Shown here in pieces: positions 49,850 through 63,900 of a DNA stretch of 64,000 nucleotides. The first letter of the stretch is position 1. Every line of letters begins with the position of its first letter. The position numbers and the translations under genes were made by a program. Source of the stretch: Phaseolus vulgaris (Eukaryota; Streptophyta; Magnoliopsida; Fabales; Fabaceae). The DNA is taken from contig NC_023758.2 in the NCBI RefSeq assembly GCF_000499845.2, positions 4,256,311 to 4,320,310 of the forward strand. Direction: 5' to 3'. The notes beneath the pieces are model-generated. The model had not been told where the DNA came from, made no database searches, and saw only the letters and a list, made by a program, of their open reading frames with translations.

Positions 49850-51314
49850 CACCAATGTTACTTCCTGCCAAGGCTTTAATCTGTGAAACTCTTCCCGCTG
49901 GAGCAGCGACAACAACATCACAAAACCAGCACCCATATTGAAAACGAGAGCAATTTTCTCGCTTCCACTGCCCATATTCTCATGACAATTTTGCTGTTGT
50001 TGTTGAGCGTACAACAAAGCCACGGCTGTCGGTTCAGGCATCAACATGAGAACATGAAGGTCAGCCATGGCACACGCACGCCCTATCCGGGTTAGCTGAA
50101 ATCGACTAGAACTGTTAGAACCACATTTCTTATTCGTCGTTTCAGCTTATCTTCAATTATGGCTCTTAATTCCACCAGAAATATCGCTAGGACTTCTTCT
50201 GGAGTGGTGGATCTCCACATATTGTTTACTAATGCGACAATTAATGGGCAAACACCAATGTCCATAGTCTGCACTAGAAAAGGGAGATTCTTACAGGCTT
50301 GGACAACCAGATCGGTATCAACTCTGCCTATCAGGCGTTTCAGGTTGAAAATGGTGGCTCTAGAGAACATCTCATCCTCGATGGAGGGTTGACTGCAAAC
50401 TCCACCAGAAGGGGTGTCACCTTTGAAAGTCACATACGATTTCATAATCTTTTCATTCCTTGTGTTCTTCAAAAGCTCCACTCGGAAACCACTCCACACA
50501 GCAACACTACATTGTGATGTGCCAAGATCAATTCCAATTGCTATTTCAAAAAAAGTAGATGATTTTTCTTCTCCGGTGGCTTCACTGCCAGACGTCACAA
50601 TGTATGCAGATTCCGGCATCTTGTGTTTGAACGATAAGAGAAAATAGAGGTTTATCCATACATTCTACATTTTTACATTTTTTAAACTACACTTTCCTTG
50701 ATATATCTGAAAATAACGCTTCTAGAAGTAAATTAGCATCACATATATTCATATAATCATAAGTATCACACCACAATTCAAAAAAAAGGGTTAAAAGTAT
50801 CCAGGAACAAGAACAATTATAAACCCAAATTCCAGGGTGAAAAGACACGAAATACATTCCTCGCAGGATGTACACTTCAAGCGAATAACTAGAATATGTA
50901 ACTAAAACAATCCACAACAAAATCTTGCATCTATCATGCATTATCCTTCCTAAAAATACGTAATAAACCGTCAACTTAGTCTCATCTATTTCAATGTCAC
51001 AGACGAGTTTAGTTAAACTATGAAACCTAACAACCAATCTCTTTCTCTAATGTAGTTAAGTAGCATGATCATCATCAAGAATAACGTTAAAAGAGGCAAA
51101 GATAAAATTCAAATAACTATTTTCTTTATTTACATTTTTTCCAATTTCAAAGCCTAAACAAGTAAACTGAGTTGGTAGTGTGATTGTGAGAATGAAGATA
51201 ATGATTACATTGTTCCATTAACAATTAAAATAGAACGAGATATCATAAGAAAAATGAAGTTATTGATGATTGGGAAGAGGTGAAAACTGAGCAACGCAAC
51301 AAAACAACAAAATG

Positions 51315-51572
51315 TATAAGAAAATGATAAAAAAAATGGTAAGAAGAAGAGATGTTTCTTATTCTCTTATGTGTGTATTACATCACTTCATCTATAGGAA
51401 ATATATAGGGAGTTTCTCTCCCCATAGGAGTTTCTCTCCCCAAATTACAATCTAATTAGGTAGGATACTAATCATGAGATTCTATCATTATTAAATTAAT
51501 TGTTGCATATAATTGAGTACAATATTGTATACAATAATTGCATATAATTTGATAATTATTATTTCCTTAATA
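51315..51572 (-). mobile_element. Solo LTR of the same Copia family
   Basis: Reverse complement of the LTRs at 46153 and 49619, with the same TATTAAGG and TTATA ends. AAATG is duplicated on both sides (51310-51314 and 51573-51577), so it arose from a complete insertion that later lost its interior by LTR-LTR recombination. It contains a small internal duplication of GGAGTTTCTCTCCCC (about 51410-51440). It lies about 0.7 kb upstream of the Hsp70 remnant's start. Confidence 0.93.
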
Positions 51573-51577
51573 AAATG

Positions 51578-54500
51578 TGATGAACGGTTGATTTCACTGA
51601 GACTGAACAACTAAACGAATAAGATGCAAAAACTGAACCGTTCATATAAAAAAAATGACCAAAGGTGCTGAAGTTCTAGACACTCCTTAATCTATCACAT
51701 CACATTCATTTTTAATTCTTATTCCACTTATAACATACCATTTATTTCTAATTGTGATTAGTCTTAAATAATTTAAATATTTTTTTAATCTCTTAATAAT
51801 AAAATTATAATGGAAAATAATGGTTGATTTTAATAATTTATCTTAACGGTTTCAATTAAGAAGATTAACGTAGTCGGTTAAAATGAAAAGTAGTTTTTAA
51901 ATACTCATCCTAATTTAGCTCTTCATTTCATTTGAGAGTTTGTTTCTACATATTTTAAAAGTTAAAATAAAAAATAATTTAAATTCACTTACATTTCCCT
52001 CCTTAATTCTTTAAGAGACTTTTAATAACAAAATCATAATAAAACTAAATAATATCTAATAATTCTAACATATTATCTCACCAGAGGTACTTTAAAACTA
52101 TAAATATTACCAAGGACTCTTCTAGATCTTTCTTATTCAACACCAATAACATTATTCTATATTTACTTTACACTTAAATAATTTATTATTTTATTATAAT
52201 ATAATATTTTATTTAAGACCAGTTATATGTAGAAATTTTGTTACAGGACAAGGTAACAATAGGTGAAATATTGAAGTAAGTTTTTTGCGAGATAAATTAA
52301 GATAAAAATCTTTAAACAGTTTTAGAAAATAAATAATTTAATGAATTAAAAACTATACAAAATTATTTTACAAATTAACATAAACTAGTTTTAATGTTTA
52401 AAAAGCTAATTTGATTTACTTTTTATTTTTCTTCACTCAAAATGTGAAGAAGATAGTTTAAAGAAAAATTTATCAAAATGCTGTACTTCAATTTGAGTAT
52501 TACATAAATGGCCAAATGCACAATTTTTTTTAAAAATAGTATTCTTTTAGTCAAAATTAGGCAATATCAATTAAATCCATTAATCTATATTTTTTTTCAT
52601 TAAATTCAGATGTTTGCAATAATTGGTTAAGTTTTTCTAACTATAGCATAGTGATTGACATAACAATAATCTACTTCAAATAACAAAGAGAAAGATATAA
52701 TGTTTAAAATATAAGATATTAAGAGACGAATCTATATATAATCATGAATTATATATTTATATAATTTAAAAAAATTATATATTACTAATTTAAAAAAATA
52801 TTTTTTCTTATTTTTATAATTATAACAAAATTTTATATAATAAATTTAAGTTTTTATAAGATTATTGTATTTTTTAAAATTATTAAAATTTAACAAATAT
52901 TTTTTAAATTAGACATTAAAAAAATCGTATACTTCTCTTTTTCTTTCAAATACAACTATTTAGAGATGACCTAAAACATTTGGCAAAAGAGGAGTGATAT
53001 TGCATGTTGCGAAACGTCTACGCTACTGTTCAGGATGCAGTTACTTCATGAATTTCCCTGGTAATAGATTGTGTTACTCCACTTTCAAATCATCAAAATT
53101 ATCACACTTTTAATAACGTACACTTAAATTTACAACAAACAAATTTCATAAAATGTAGGTTTTTTCTATTATAGTGCAATTTTAAACAAAAATCACTGAA
53201 TCAAATCAATTTAAAAAAAATAATCATATAATTAAATCGTGTAAACATGATATAATTTTATTTTAAAAAATTATGCATATTTGATTTTATGAAAGTTAAA
53301 TTGTGTTATTTTAACACGATTTTTTTAGTGTGTAAATAGAAGTTGTATTTAAGTTATATAACTTGATTCAATTTAATTCAGTTTTTATTTTTTTAAATAT
53401 ACTACTTCACTTTCCCAAAATAAAAAGTTATGTGACGTACATACAACTTTATTGATAAAGTCGTGTGATATTCACATTATGTAACTTTTTTTTTCAAAGT
53501 CTTCCATTTCAATATTTTCTTTTAAAATTGTACCAAATTCTCAAAAGCCCAAAATGTATTATTTATTACAATCATGTTTTTCTGAACAAGGGAAATTAAA
53601 TATATTTCAAATTAATTCTCAAAGCCCATATCTATTGGGCCCATATCTATAGAGACCTTTGGTCATAATTCATTTGATTTAATTGACCCGAAGGTAAATG
53701 AAAATGAAATAATTTTGTTTATAATTTTTTAATTGTTTAATACTATTCTAATGGAACATTTAAAACCGAAAAACATTCATAATATATATGAAAGTTCAAT
53801 TTTTTTTAGTAATATATTCAATTTATGTGCAAATTAATCAACTATGAAATATTTCCACTTAAAAAATTCACAAGCGAACTATCTTTTTTTTCACCTTATG
53901 TATGAAAAAAAATACTCACTCATTGGACGCGAAAATCATTTTAAAATAATTATTTTAATTTGAAATTCACTGATTCGTTCAACTCATTAAGTAATGTTAA
54001 TCGAGATAGTTTTTAAATTAAATGTTAATGAAGCTGAATTAAACCAACACGCCTACAAAATTTACCAAACAAGTTTGTTCGTTTTTAAGAGGCTATTGAC
54101 CATTTCCTAATTCACACATTAGTAATTCATCTAAACTCATAATTGAATAAACAAATTTAGGTAGATTTCCACAAGTTTACTTTCAATTATAGTTAGATAT
54201 TATTATTATTTTTAAATATATTAAGAAATAGATTTTAAATCTAATTTAATCTTATAAAACTCTAATAAAAAGTTTGGACTTACTTTTGTTCTTACATGGT
54301 TCAACAATATGAATTTTCTCTATTAAGTCTCCAAACTCTTATGTTATGTAGTTCTTTGGCTCCTTGTCTCTTCGGTCTTTTAGAGATAAGTACCTCCAAA
54401 GACACTAGTGATAAGTATGTCCGGGTTACATGCATTGTAGTTATAAATTTATTTTTTTTTTCTTGTGAGACCGTTTTCTATTTATAATTTTTTATGGGTT

Positions 54501-56140
54501 CGAGATTTGCAATCTCACAAAGGCCTAATCATTTCTATAATCCTACTTAGGAAATGATTAGTTACTTTTATCTTCTCGTATAGAATTTTCTAAACATCGA
54601 GAAATTCTGTTGATTTTTACCATACACTTATGTAAATATCATATGTAGTTAATGTTTGATTTCCAATAAAATATTTATTTTAAAATATTTAAGAAACAAT
54701 ATATTGGTCTTTAGATTAAAATATTTTTTATATGCAGTTTTTTCTACAAAGTTCATGTATGATGCTGTTTTTGTCAATACTATTGCTTGCAAGGCAGTTA
54801 TTCTAAATATTGGTGTTTGTCTCATCAACTCTCTTTCTTCATTGGAATTATAATCTGGTTGACGTTAGGATCACGAAAGCACCTATTGAAAAAAATAATT
54901 AATGTCATAGTTTTTTGCTCAATTTAAATCATTACTCATGGAAAGTGATCCATCCCTGCACAAAAAGTTTGGCTATACCAAAAAGATTCTTAAAGGTGGA
55001 AATATATTCTTCGAATAAACCTCCACACACATATTTTTCATTATCAAACATATTCAGATGAACAAAATTTATTTATTATGAAAGACCAAGAAAAATAAAT
55101 TATGATTATTAAATATGCTCCTAATAACATATGCTCTATTTCTTTACTATTTTTTAATATAAACTAATTGTTTTAACTCATTATAAACTAAATGTTTTTA
55201 CATTTATATAAACTATGTTTTAACTAAATTATATAACTCATTATAAATTATGTTTTTACTAAATGTTTTTCAATCTATCAGCTTCAAAATCTTTCTTCTT
55301 TACTTATATTTAATATATTTTTTATCAATAATTAAAAAATAACAGCATAACACAATATATATTACTACTTATCATAAATAATATGTATTTTATGAGAATA
55401 TAATTTATATTTTTTTAAATAATTATTATAAAATTGGGTTATATGAAAAAACTATGCACCATTTGCATTTAATATATTTAAGTCAGACATGTTAATATAA
55501 CAATAAAAATTGATGTCCGTTATATTCTTCATTCATGGAGGGTATCCACGATAGGTTTTGATTAAATTTTGGATAAAATAAAATTAGAATTATATTTAAG
55601 TAATATTCTTTTATAAAAAAATGTATGTACATTTCATACAAAATTGTTTTTTAAGAAAAAGTGTTTCCAAATTAGAAAGAAGTATTTAATTCTATAAAAA
55701 CGTCGTGTTGCATTTATTTGTTTACTTAATACAATATTCTAACTTTTCTAGATTGGAAGAAAAGTTTTATTGCTATAAATAGAATCACATTATTATTTTT
55801 AACTTAATCAAACAAAATTTAATTATTTTTTAATAATCATAACTTTTAGATTTGAAAATTTCTGGTCTTCTTCTTGGATTAAATGTAATCATAATACGAT
55901 AATTTATAGTCTGGGAACTATTTACTGTTTTATTAATTTGACCCAGAATTTGAATTTTATATATATATATATATATATTTATTTATATAATAGCGCATAA
56001 TTGTATGGTATATTACTCTGATGATAAATCAGGAGGAAAGAGATGCAATATATTGGGGTGGGTCTAAGATGAAGTCGATGAAAATGTGCGTAACAAACTA
56101 AACTAGGGCTACCCGATCTTCACGCAAACCACCACTCTGA
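51578..56140. other. Long AT-rich gene-poor interval
   Basis: I see no gene, RNA or complete mobile element in 4.5 kb. Short open frames at 54296-54487 and 54656-54853 have no recognisable motif. A TA dinucleotide run lies at about 55959-55978. The sequence from about 54290 to 54480 is less AT-rich than its surroundings and might be the remains of a transcribed unit, but nothing supports a name. Confidence 0.5.
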
Positions 56141-56333
56141 TTTTAATTTTCTAGATCTGCAGATTCCACTGCAATTATTTCCAAGCCAATAGAAAAATTT
56201 CGTTTCTATTTTGTTATTTTTGCTATCTTCTCTGAATCAGAGTGCTGATTCGAATTGTGGTGCTGCAAAACTAGAGCATAGATAGAGAAGAGTACCCAAG
56301 TGCAGATATTCCCCTCTTAGCATGTGAGCAATA

Positions 56334-59300
56334 ATGGGCTCTGGAAATATAGTATCTTCTTCTTCCGGGCACCCTGATTTGTCTATCTCTGGCAAGTCTT
56401 GTTTTTCATTACTTTTGATTCTCTGTGTTTAATTGTTTCTTCTTATGTCCTTTGTTACTGTATCGGATTTACATAAGTATAGTCGTTCCCCTTTTATATA
56501 TATGTGTGTGTGTGTGTGGGTATGAATTTCCTGGCCTTGGGTTTTGGATCTGTGGATTTATCTGTGAACGTGTATGGTGAAGTATGGAAAAGTTTGCAGT
56601 TATTTAGTTTAGTGTCTCAGTTTCCTGTTAATTTTAATAGGGTGACGGGAAAGTGAGTGGATGAGAAATGATTCATCAAGTGTTTGTCTTTTTAAAGGGG
56701 GGACTGGCCAGTAGAGAATTGGACTGCCCCACTTACTGCTCTAGAATCTATACAAATTGGCATTTGGGGAACCATTTATGAGGTGATAGATTGTCTGTTT
56801 TCTGGGGGTGAAAAGATGCAGCGATGCAGTTCATTGGTCTGTTTGATTAGTCTGGGTTTTTGAAGCATTGGATTTCTTGAAAGCGGTTTTGGGTTTGGGG
56901 CTATAAGTTATCATAAGTCTATGTTAAGATTGAATTCCTCAATTAGTTTTGTAAGGGAAATTTTTGTTATTCTGTTACCTTCCAAGAAGGTTGGAGTCTG
57001 GGGAAGAAGAGGAGTCGTGCTTTGTGTGAGTCATAGACATCTGAGAATTTGAATAGGAGCATATTGTCATAGCTTTTGGGTGATGTTGGCTAATCTGTTG
57101 TCTATATTTCTGGAAATAATGCATTTAACCTATTTTGCAAACATGATATGCTCTTGTATTTTAAATTCACCGGACAAAAGATTACAATAAGTTTATATTA
57201 TATCACATATGCTGATTTAAAAGTCTTTATTTTGCAGAGCTCCGTGAGAAGCACCAATCGGAGCTAGAAAATTTGACACTAACCACACAACCCTTCAAAA
57301 CATTGAAATTCTTCACATTAGCTGTTATTCAATGCATCAAGAAAACAACATTATATCTATTGGCAAAAGGTGGATGGGTTATGCTTTTCAGTGTTGCGGT
57401 TGGGATTTTTGGCATAGTGCTCACAACCCTCGGTGGACTCCAAGAGAAGGTATTTTTATTCAGTCTGTAACATATGCTGATAGTTCTGGATCAAAGAACT
57501 CTCCGTTTATAATTCTTTTTGGCTAGTATGTGCAATATATACCTTGGTAGCATATATCTATAACTCCAAGCTCTCTGAAATATTCAGTAAAAGTAGAAAA
57601 CTTGTAAGGTAAACCACCTTAAGTTTTCACATTGATATTTGATAGTGTTGAGTGAAGATTATGCTAATTTTAATCAAACTTCTTTTGGCTCTAGAAACTA
57701 TATGAAGGATAATTTTTTCTTTTAATTTCAGCCATATAATACACATGTGAAGTAGACATTCATTTTGTAGGTATTTCTTTTCTTCATTTTTGTTTATAGA
57801 CTTGGACTCCAAATGCTTGTTCTTTTGTGCAGCATCTTGAGGAGCTTCTTGAATATTTTCGTTTTGGACTGTGGTGGGTAGCCCTCGGGGTTGCTTCTTC
57901 AATTGGTCTTGGTAAGCAAAATAACTAACCCTATAGTCAGATATGATTCCTGATTGTGTAATACATGGTTTACTACTTACTAGGTTAACGTGGTCTGTCT
58001 TGTACATCTTGTTGATTTGAACTTAAGGAAAAGCAATTGCTTGCAATATATAGATTTTACACTCATAATTGTAAGGATTATGATTCTTTTGCCATCATCT
58101 TGATCAGGGGCCATGTATGTAGTCCATGAGTTTGCAATTTCCTTATTATATATCTACATATTATTGGTAAATTGTTTCATTTATCCTTTTATTTGGTTCA
58201 GGATCTGGTTTGCACACATTTGTCCTGTATTTGGGTCCACACATAGCACTGTTCACAATAAAAGCAGTGCAATGTGGCCGAGTTGATCTGAAAAGTGCTC
58301 CTTATGATACAATACAATTAAAACGAGGTCCTTCTTGGCTTGATAAAGACTGTTCTGAGTTTGGGCCACCATTATTCCAGTCCATCTATGGTTCACAGGT
58401 TCCTCTTAGCAGCATTTTGCCTCAAGTTCAGCTGGAGGCTATTTTATGGGGTGTGGGAACAGCTATAGGGGAGCTTCCTCCTTATTTTATATCCAGGGCA
58501 GGTACAATGTCTACGGCTTTATCACTGCTGTTCCCTTACTCTATTAAAGTCATTGTTAATTTGATAGAATAGTCTGATCGTAATCCTATACTATTGAGAA
58601 AAATGCTTACCTTGTGATATTATTCTATGTAGTATTTACTATTTGCATCTGGCCTGTGGTTTTAATTGTCTGATTATTAATGGTATGTGAAGCGCTGGAA
58701 CTTCTGTTATTTTGTTCATCCTCTATAGGTAGAAAAGGAAAAGAAAATTTATGCATATTTTTCAGGAAATAAAAAACTTATTGACTAATATTTAAATATT
58801 ATTGATATTTTTCCAAAGCAAAAGTCAGTCCCAGCATTTTAATTTTCTTTGTTGAAATGGTTATCTACATAATGCAAGTGTATAATTGCTATTAGGTTCA
58901 ACTTTATATTCAAAGCTCATAGAAATATACTATTTTTTTTCATGTGGCCTGGGAATAATGCATCATGTTGCTTAGTATTTAAAATGAACGAAATAGCCAC
59001 TCTTGAGACTTCACAAATTAGTAGAAAGTTTGGCTCCTTATAAACAAATTATAAAGAAAATTAGGTAAAATGGGAATAACCAATAGATGAAACAAATTGA
59101 AGAATTTGGCCATGCTTGTGGTTGGAGCGATGATATCATGTATACATCCTAATGTTATGGTATTGTATACGAGAGTAGTCATATTTGTTTTTAAATACAT
59201 CTCCTTTAATTAATAGCCATTCAACTAGTCGCATAGTCTCATAATGACATGACTTGTGACTTACTGTATGTATCTCTATAGTATATTCTCCTATATGTCT

Positions 59301-61638
59301 GCAAAGAAATTTTTTGGCTGCAAATTGCACAGTGAACAAAATTTTGGATTTGTTATGTTGAAACATGAAACTATTTTAAACAAAAGCAATCATAATAATT
59401 GATTATTGAAAAATCTTCTTTCATATGTTATCCACATGCATACTTGATGGAAATATAGTCAGTTATCAACATTTTAATACAAGTGCTTTTTAATAACTAG
59501 TTTTAAAGTTCTGATGTCCATCTTTTTTTTACCTTAATTTCTAATGTCCATCTTTTACTGGTTGATTAATTATTTCATTTTTCAGTATTCGGTGCTTATT
59601 AGTTATTTTATTTACAAATTGGTTTGTACATGATTCTAATCAAATTATTCATGTAGCAAGCTTGTCTGGGAGCACAGTGGATGCAATTGAAGAATTAGAT
59701 AGTGATGATAAAGGACTCTTGAATCGAGTCAAGTGCTGGTTTCTTTCACACTCACAACATATGAATTTTGTTACTATTCTAATACTTGCTTCGGTTAGTA
59801 CAGACTTCATGCTTCATTTCCAGTATTATTCTTTGCTTAAATGTTTATGTTTTCTTCTGCACAGAAAATTTCTTAATGTGTGGTTAGGATGTTATTAATG
59901 TTGATGGCGTTTTGTATCTGTCAACTTCCCGAGTTATTTCCAGAATGGTAATTATGTAAACGAAAGAGCTTTGGCGGGAAGTGGCAACAAAGGCTGTAAT
60001 TTTAGGCATATGAAGTAGAATATTCTTTAGTGTAAGTTTGGTGGGACAACTTACGTTAGTTAGTAAAAAATCTTTACTCAATTAGTTCTGTTATCCTCTT
60101 AAAGTTTCCCTATTGTGATCCTACAGTATACACAACAGTCTCATCAATGTAACTGACTGCTGATTGGGTTATGCATCTTCGTATTGCATAGAAAATGTTA
60201 TTGAATACTATTCCAACCTATCATGGCATCAGGGTGTTGTGGTGCGTGTTTTAAGTTCTGCTACTTCTCTCGATATAAAATATGGGATTTCGAAAACATA
60301 TTAGCAGCTAGCAATTCCTTTATTTTTGAGGCGCATCCTGCTCGAAAATAGCATTTGTTATATCTGCTTTATCAACTTGTAAACAGCTATTTATTGAGAT
60401 TATATTTCAGGTTCCAAATCCTTTATTTGACCTTGCTGGCATCATGTGTGGACAATTTGGCATTCCATTTTGGAAATTTTTTCTTGCAACCTTGATTGGA
60501 AAGGCAATTATCAAAACTCACATACAGGTTTGTATGTTTTTGAACTTCTCTTATCCCCTCATATTAATTTAACCTTTTCTTAGGTAATGTTATGTTATTG
60601 TAGACAAGGGAATGGTTTGTGGTTGTGGGTGAAGCCTGATTTTTTTTTATATATGTAGTCGTTGTGCAAACTTGATAGTTGGTCTTTCCCATAAATGTTT
60701 ATATTTATCAAAATAAATAATACAAACACTATTTTTATTTGATTTTGTGACTACTTTTGACCTACGTGGTGAACTTTCTAATGATTTATGACCATTATCT
60801 TCCTTTTTTGTGACCCTGCACATTAGCAGATGGGTAAACAATAGGAGGGTAGATTTATAGTTGAATAAAGAGAAAACATTTCAGTTCTCCTAAAGAAAAG
60901 TGTAGTCATTTTTTATCTTCCAAATAAATACATAGAAATGGTACTTCAATGCCATCTTTTACCTCAAACTAGTCCTCTAGAGAAGCAATTTGTTGCAAAT
61001 TTTGACGTAAATGTATTTATTGTTAGAGAACCAGATTGATAGTGCCTGTCAAGTTGGAGTACCAGAATAAGTGAACAAGTTTTTACACTTCAATGAAAAC
61101 AATCGTTCAGACACATTTAGCCATATACATCTGCAAATTTTGATCGATCTTGTATGTGTATTCTTTTTGCAGACGCTATTCATTATATCAGTTTGCAACA
61201 ATCAACTTCTTAACTGGATTGAAAATGAATTTATTTGGGTTCTCAGTCACATACCTGGTTTTGCCTCCGTCTTGCCTAAAGTGACTGCTAGTCTCCATGC
61301 AATGAAAGATAAGTATTTGAAAGCACCCAATCCAGCTTCCCCAAATAAGCAGGTATCTATTAACTGCAACATGACGTATTTATCAATGCTTATGTCTCTG
61401 ATATATTTCTAATTTGTGCTGCTTCATGTTCTTAAAATCATCTCATGTTCATCTGCAGGGGAAAAAGTGGGATTTTTCTTTTGCTTCAATCTGGAACACT
61501 GTTGTGTGGCTTATGCTTATGAACTTCTTTGTCAAGATAGTGAATGCAACTGCCCAGGGGTATCTGAAGAAACAGCAAGAGATACATATTTCTGAATTAA
61601 CGGAAAAATCTACCGCAACAGACTCAGACGTACAATGA
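56334..61638 (+). CDS. KMS1: KMS1/VMP1-like vacuole membrane protein
   Basis: Eight exons: 56334-56391, 57238-57449, 57833-57911, 58202-58501, 59657-59793, 60411-60527, 61173-61352, 61459-61638; 1263 nt, 420 aa. Introns 2-7 are GT-AG. The only in-frame first junction is TCTCTG joined to AGCTCC, which gives intron 1 a GC donor (GCAAGT, 56392). The sequence matches plant KMS1: [18 protein letters not shown] near 28-45, a VTT (SNARE-associated) membrane core with [18 protein letters not shown] (117-134), [11 protein letters not shown] (207-217) and [14 protein letters not shown] (265-278), and a Lys/Gln/Glu-rich cytosolic tail. Several membrane helices are evident. Plant KMS proteins reside in the ER and are needed for ER and Golgi integrity; animal VMP1 acts in autophagy and as a lipid scramblase. 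The length matches the family (about 416 aa), so the gene looks intact. Confidence 0.95.
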
Positions 61639-63494
61639 ATTGTTTATGTTCTGCTTGTGTTGCCCTTTTTTTAGCGGTTCCTTCAGCAAGCAGAAAATTG
61701 AAACTAAAATTACAGCAATTTCTTGTGGCCCCACTGAAGTTACCCTGAAAATCTGCGTTAGAGGTCCTGCCAGAAGCTTTAGGAATGAAATATACACAGT
61801 AGGCAACTAAAGTTGCAACTTTATTTTAATTTGGGGCGACCATTGTTTGGATTTTAGATTTAACCCCGTATTAATTGTTGCTCTAATGGAAGAATTATAA
61901 GAGTTCTATTCTTTTGCATTGGCAAGACAAATTATTAGTTCCTTTATCTCTCTGCTAAACAACAAATTGTTCACTTTCTCTTGCCCTATCACCTTTGACA
62001 TCAAGCACTATACCTAGCTTTTAATCCTCTCATCTGATCAGTCGTTATTTGTTAAAAGTGTTGCATTTGCTACATCGTGAGTATGAACAAGGAGAAGCCC
62101 ATCTGCAGTTGCTACATTTTTTCCTAAATATTTTGAAAGTATCTTCTCAGTTTTCATACACTCTAAACGGTGTTTGTTTAAATAATATAAAAACACTATC
62201 ATAGTCTTGGAAACTATGTAGGGATACTATTGGAAACTAAGTAGCGATACTATACGGAAATACATATAATACATAATTTTTAAATACATATAATACATAT
62301 AATTTTTAAAATGGAAGACATGTAAATATATATATATATATATATATACATTTTATAATATTATGAATTATATAAATTAATAATAAAGATTTATGTGTAT
62401 AATTATGTTTTAGTTTTTTTATGATTGGTTCAAAATAATTTATTCTTTAATTTTATAATTATATTAAAAATTTGTATAATAAATTTAATTTTTTTAAAAA
62501 TTGATGTATTTTTTATTTTTGAAATTGTGTTAGGATTATCGTAAATTCAACAAATATTTTTTAAATTAAACATTTCATCAATACGTATTTTACCGATATA
62601 GATATCCGATACTTGTGTTCAAGCTATAGGTTAAAAATCAGTAACTTTTGTAATTAACTTTTGTAATTCTTATTTTAAAAACAGGTGGGGCATGTCCATC
62701 TCTGTAAGGTTAAGTTTACGAGTGAGAAACTATCTGTAACCATCAGTGCAACCTTGGATGAAGTAGCTTGTATTTGCTGCTACACATTTTACAAATAAAA
62801 GATAACATAAACATGCTTCTATTACAATATTATATTAATTAATTACAGCAAGATTCTCATTTGTGTTCTTATCACATCTAGATGAAATATTAAGTTTTGT
62901 TACTAAAGTTGCCACCTAACCTTTTTTATTATAATTTTTTTTGTTTTTATTCACTTTTCCTTTATTTCTTCTATATGATTGAACATTTATAGAACGTTTT
63001 CTAAATCTGATACCATTTTTGTTAAACATTAGTGCGTGCGACATTAGATTCTCCATTAGGATCACTTCTTTTCTAAAAATAATTTAATTTACACATTGGT
63101 AAATTCCAACTTTTTTTATATTGATTTCTTACGGATTTTCATAGATACGTTCGACGTGGAAAATGTTATCTTTTTTATATGGTGATTAAAGAATCAATAT
63201 AATAAGTCACATTGGTGATTATAAAAATAAATGGTATAGAAGTTTGATTTTCTTTTCAAAAATATTTTTTTCATTGTTGGAAAGCATTTTCCACATTGAA
63301 TTAGGTGCATTTTCTCTACCTTCCACAACCACATTCAATCTTGAAACACAAACCAATTCCACAGTTGTGTGTGTTGTAAAGAACGTGTCATTATTTTCAA
63401 TGATTTTGCTCATTCTATAAAGACGATGATGAAGGTGGGAAAAGGATTCGTGAACCAGAAAGGCTTGTAATGGACAATTACTTTCTATACCCAT
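61639..63494. other. KMS1 3' region and AT-rich spacer
   Basis: The first 250-300 bases are the likely 3' UTR of KMS1. The remainder is AT-rich with a TA microsatellite; no further gene is supported. Confidence 0.5.
62325..62348. repeat. TA dinucleotide microsatellite
   Basis: About twelve uninterrupted TA dinucleotides. Such runs mutate quickly and could serve as a polymorphic marker. Confidence 0.9.
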
Positions 63495-63900
63495 CAATTT
63501 GAACCTGCACCTAATTTTTATGTGAAATGATAAAAATGCCCTTAAATAAAAAAGGGGTGATATAAACCTTTTTCCAGAACACTTTTTAGATTTGGATTTT
63601 CAAAACACTTTTCTGAAATTTGAAAACTCTTTTTGTAATACGTTTTTGTAACACGTTTCCAAGTTTTATTTGTTTGGTTTTTTTTTTCTGAAACATATTT
63701 TTACATTCTAGAATTATTTTTTCAGATTTTGATTTTCAAATTCTATTATGAAATTTCATTTCTAAAATACAATAATTTGCTCATATTTATTTTTGCAAAA
63801 TGTATTTTTTGAATTCCAGATTTTTAATTTCCTAAATAAAGGATGATTTTGGAATTTTCAAAAGGGAATAGGGTGTAGGTCAAAATTGGTAATGTGCACG
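63495..63900. mobile_element. Possible relative of the 5084 MITE
   Basis: The left part has CCTGCACCTAATTTTTA and an AAAAATGCCCTTAAAT word. The right part has GGGTGTAGGTCAAAATTGG and later TTTGCCC. Repeated TTCCAGAA/TTCTAGAA-type words lie between. These recall the ends and interior of the MITE at 5084-5366, but I could not define matching terminal repeats or a target duplication. Confidence 0.4.

Larger units (their letters stand above)
45475..50619 (-). pseudogene. Hsp70-like gene split by a Copia element
   Basis: The N-terminal part (50619-50092) starts MPESAYIVTSGSEATGEEKS and carries the Hsp70 signature GIDLGTSQCSVAVW. The middle (about 50091-49850) continues with ACAMADLHVLMLMPEPTAVA in another frame. 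After the element at 46153-49849 the C-terminal ATPase part resumes (46139-45543, with DVIIVSGCSCIPRVKSLL). It resembles the divergent plant Hsp70-8/Hsp70t-2 group, not canonical cytosolic Hsp70. Breaks: a frameshift near 50100-50110 leading to TAA at 50092-50094, a second near 49930, the 3.7-kb insertion, and a frameshift at about 45545 giving TGA 45545-45543. Homology fades at about 45475, so the rest of the C-terminus is missing. The gene cannot make a chaperone. Confidence 0.88.

Noticed and set aside
54296..54853. Two short frames in the gene-poor interval
   Set aside because: No motif, no splice context and no repeat partner in the window; not enough to call a gene.
57627..58007. 126-codon minus-strand frame in the KMS1 gene
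   Set aside because: It runs antisense across exon 3 and its flanking introns and has no domain.
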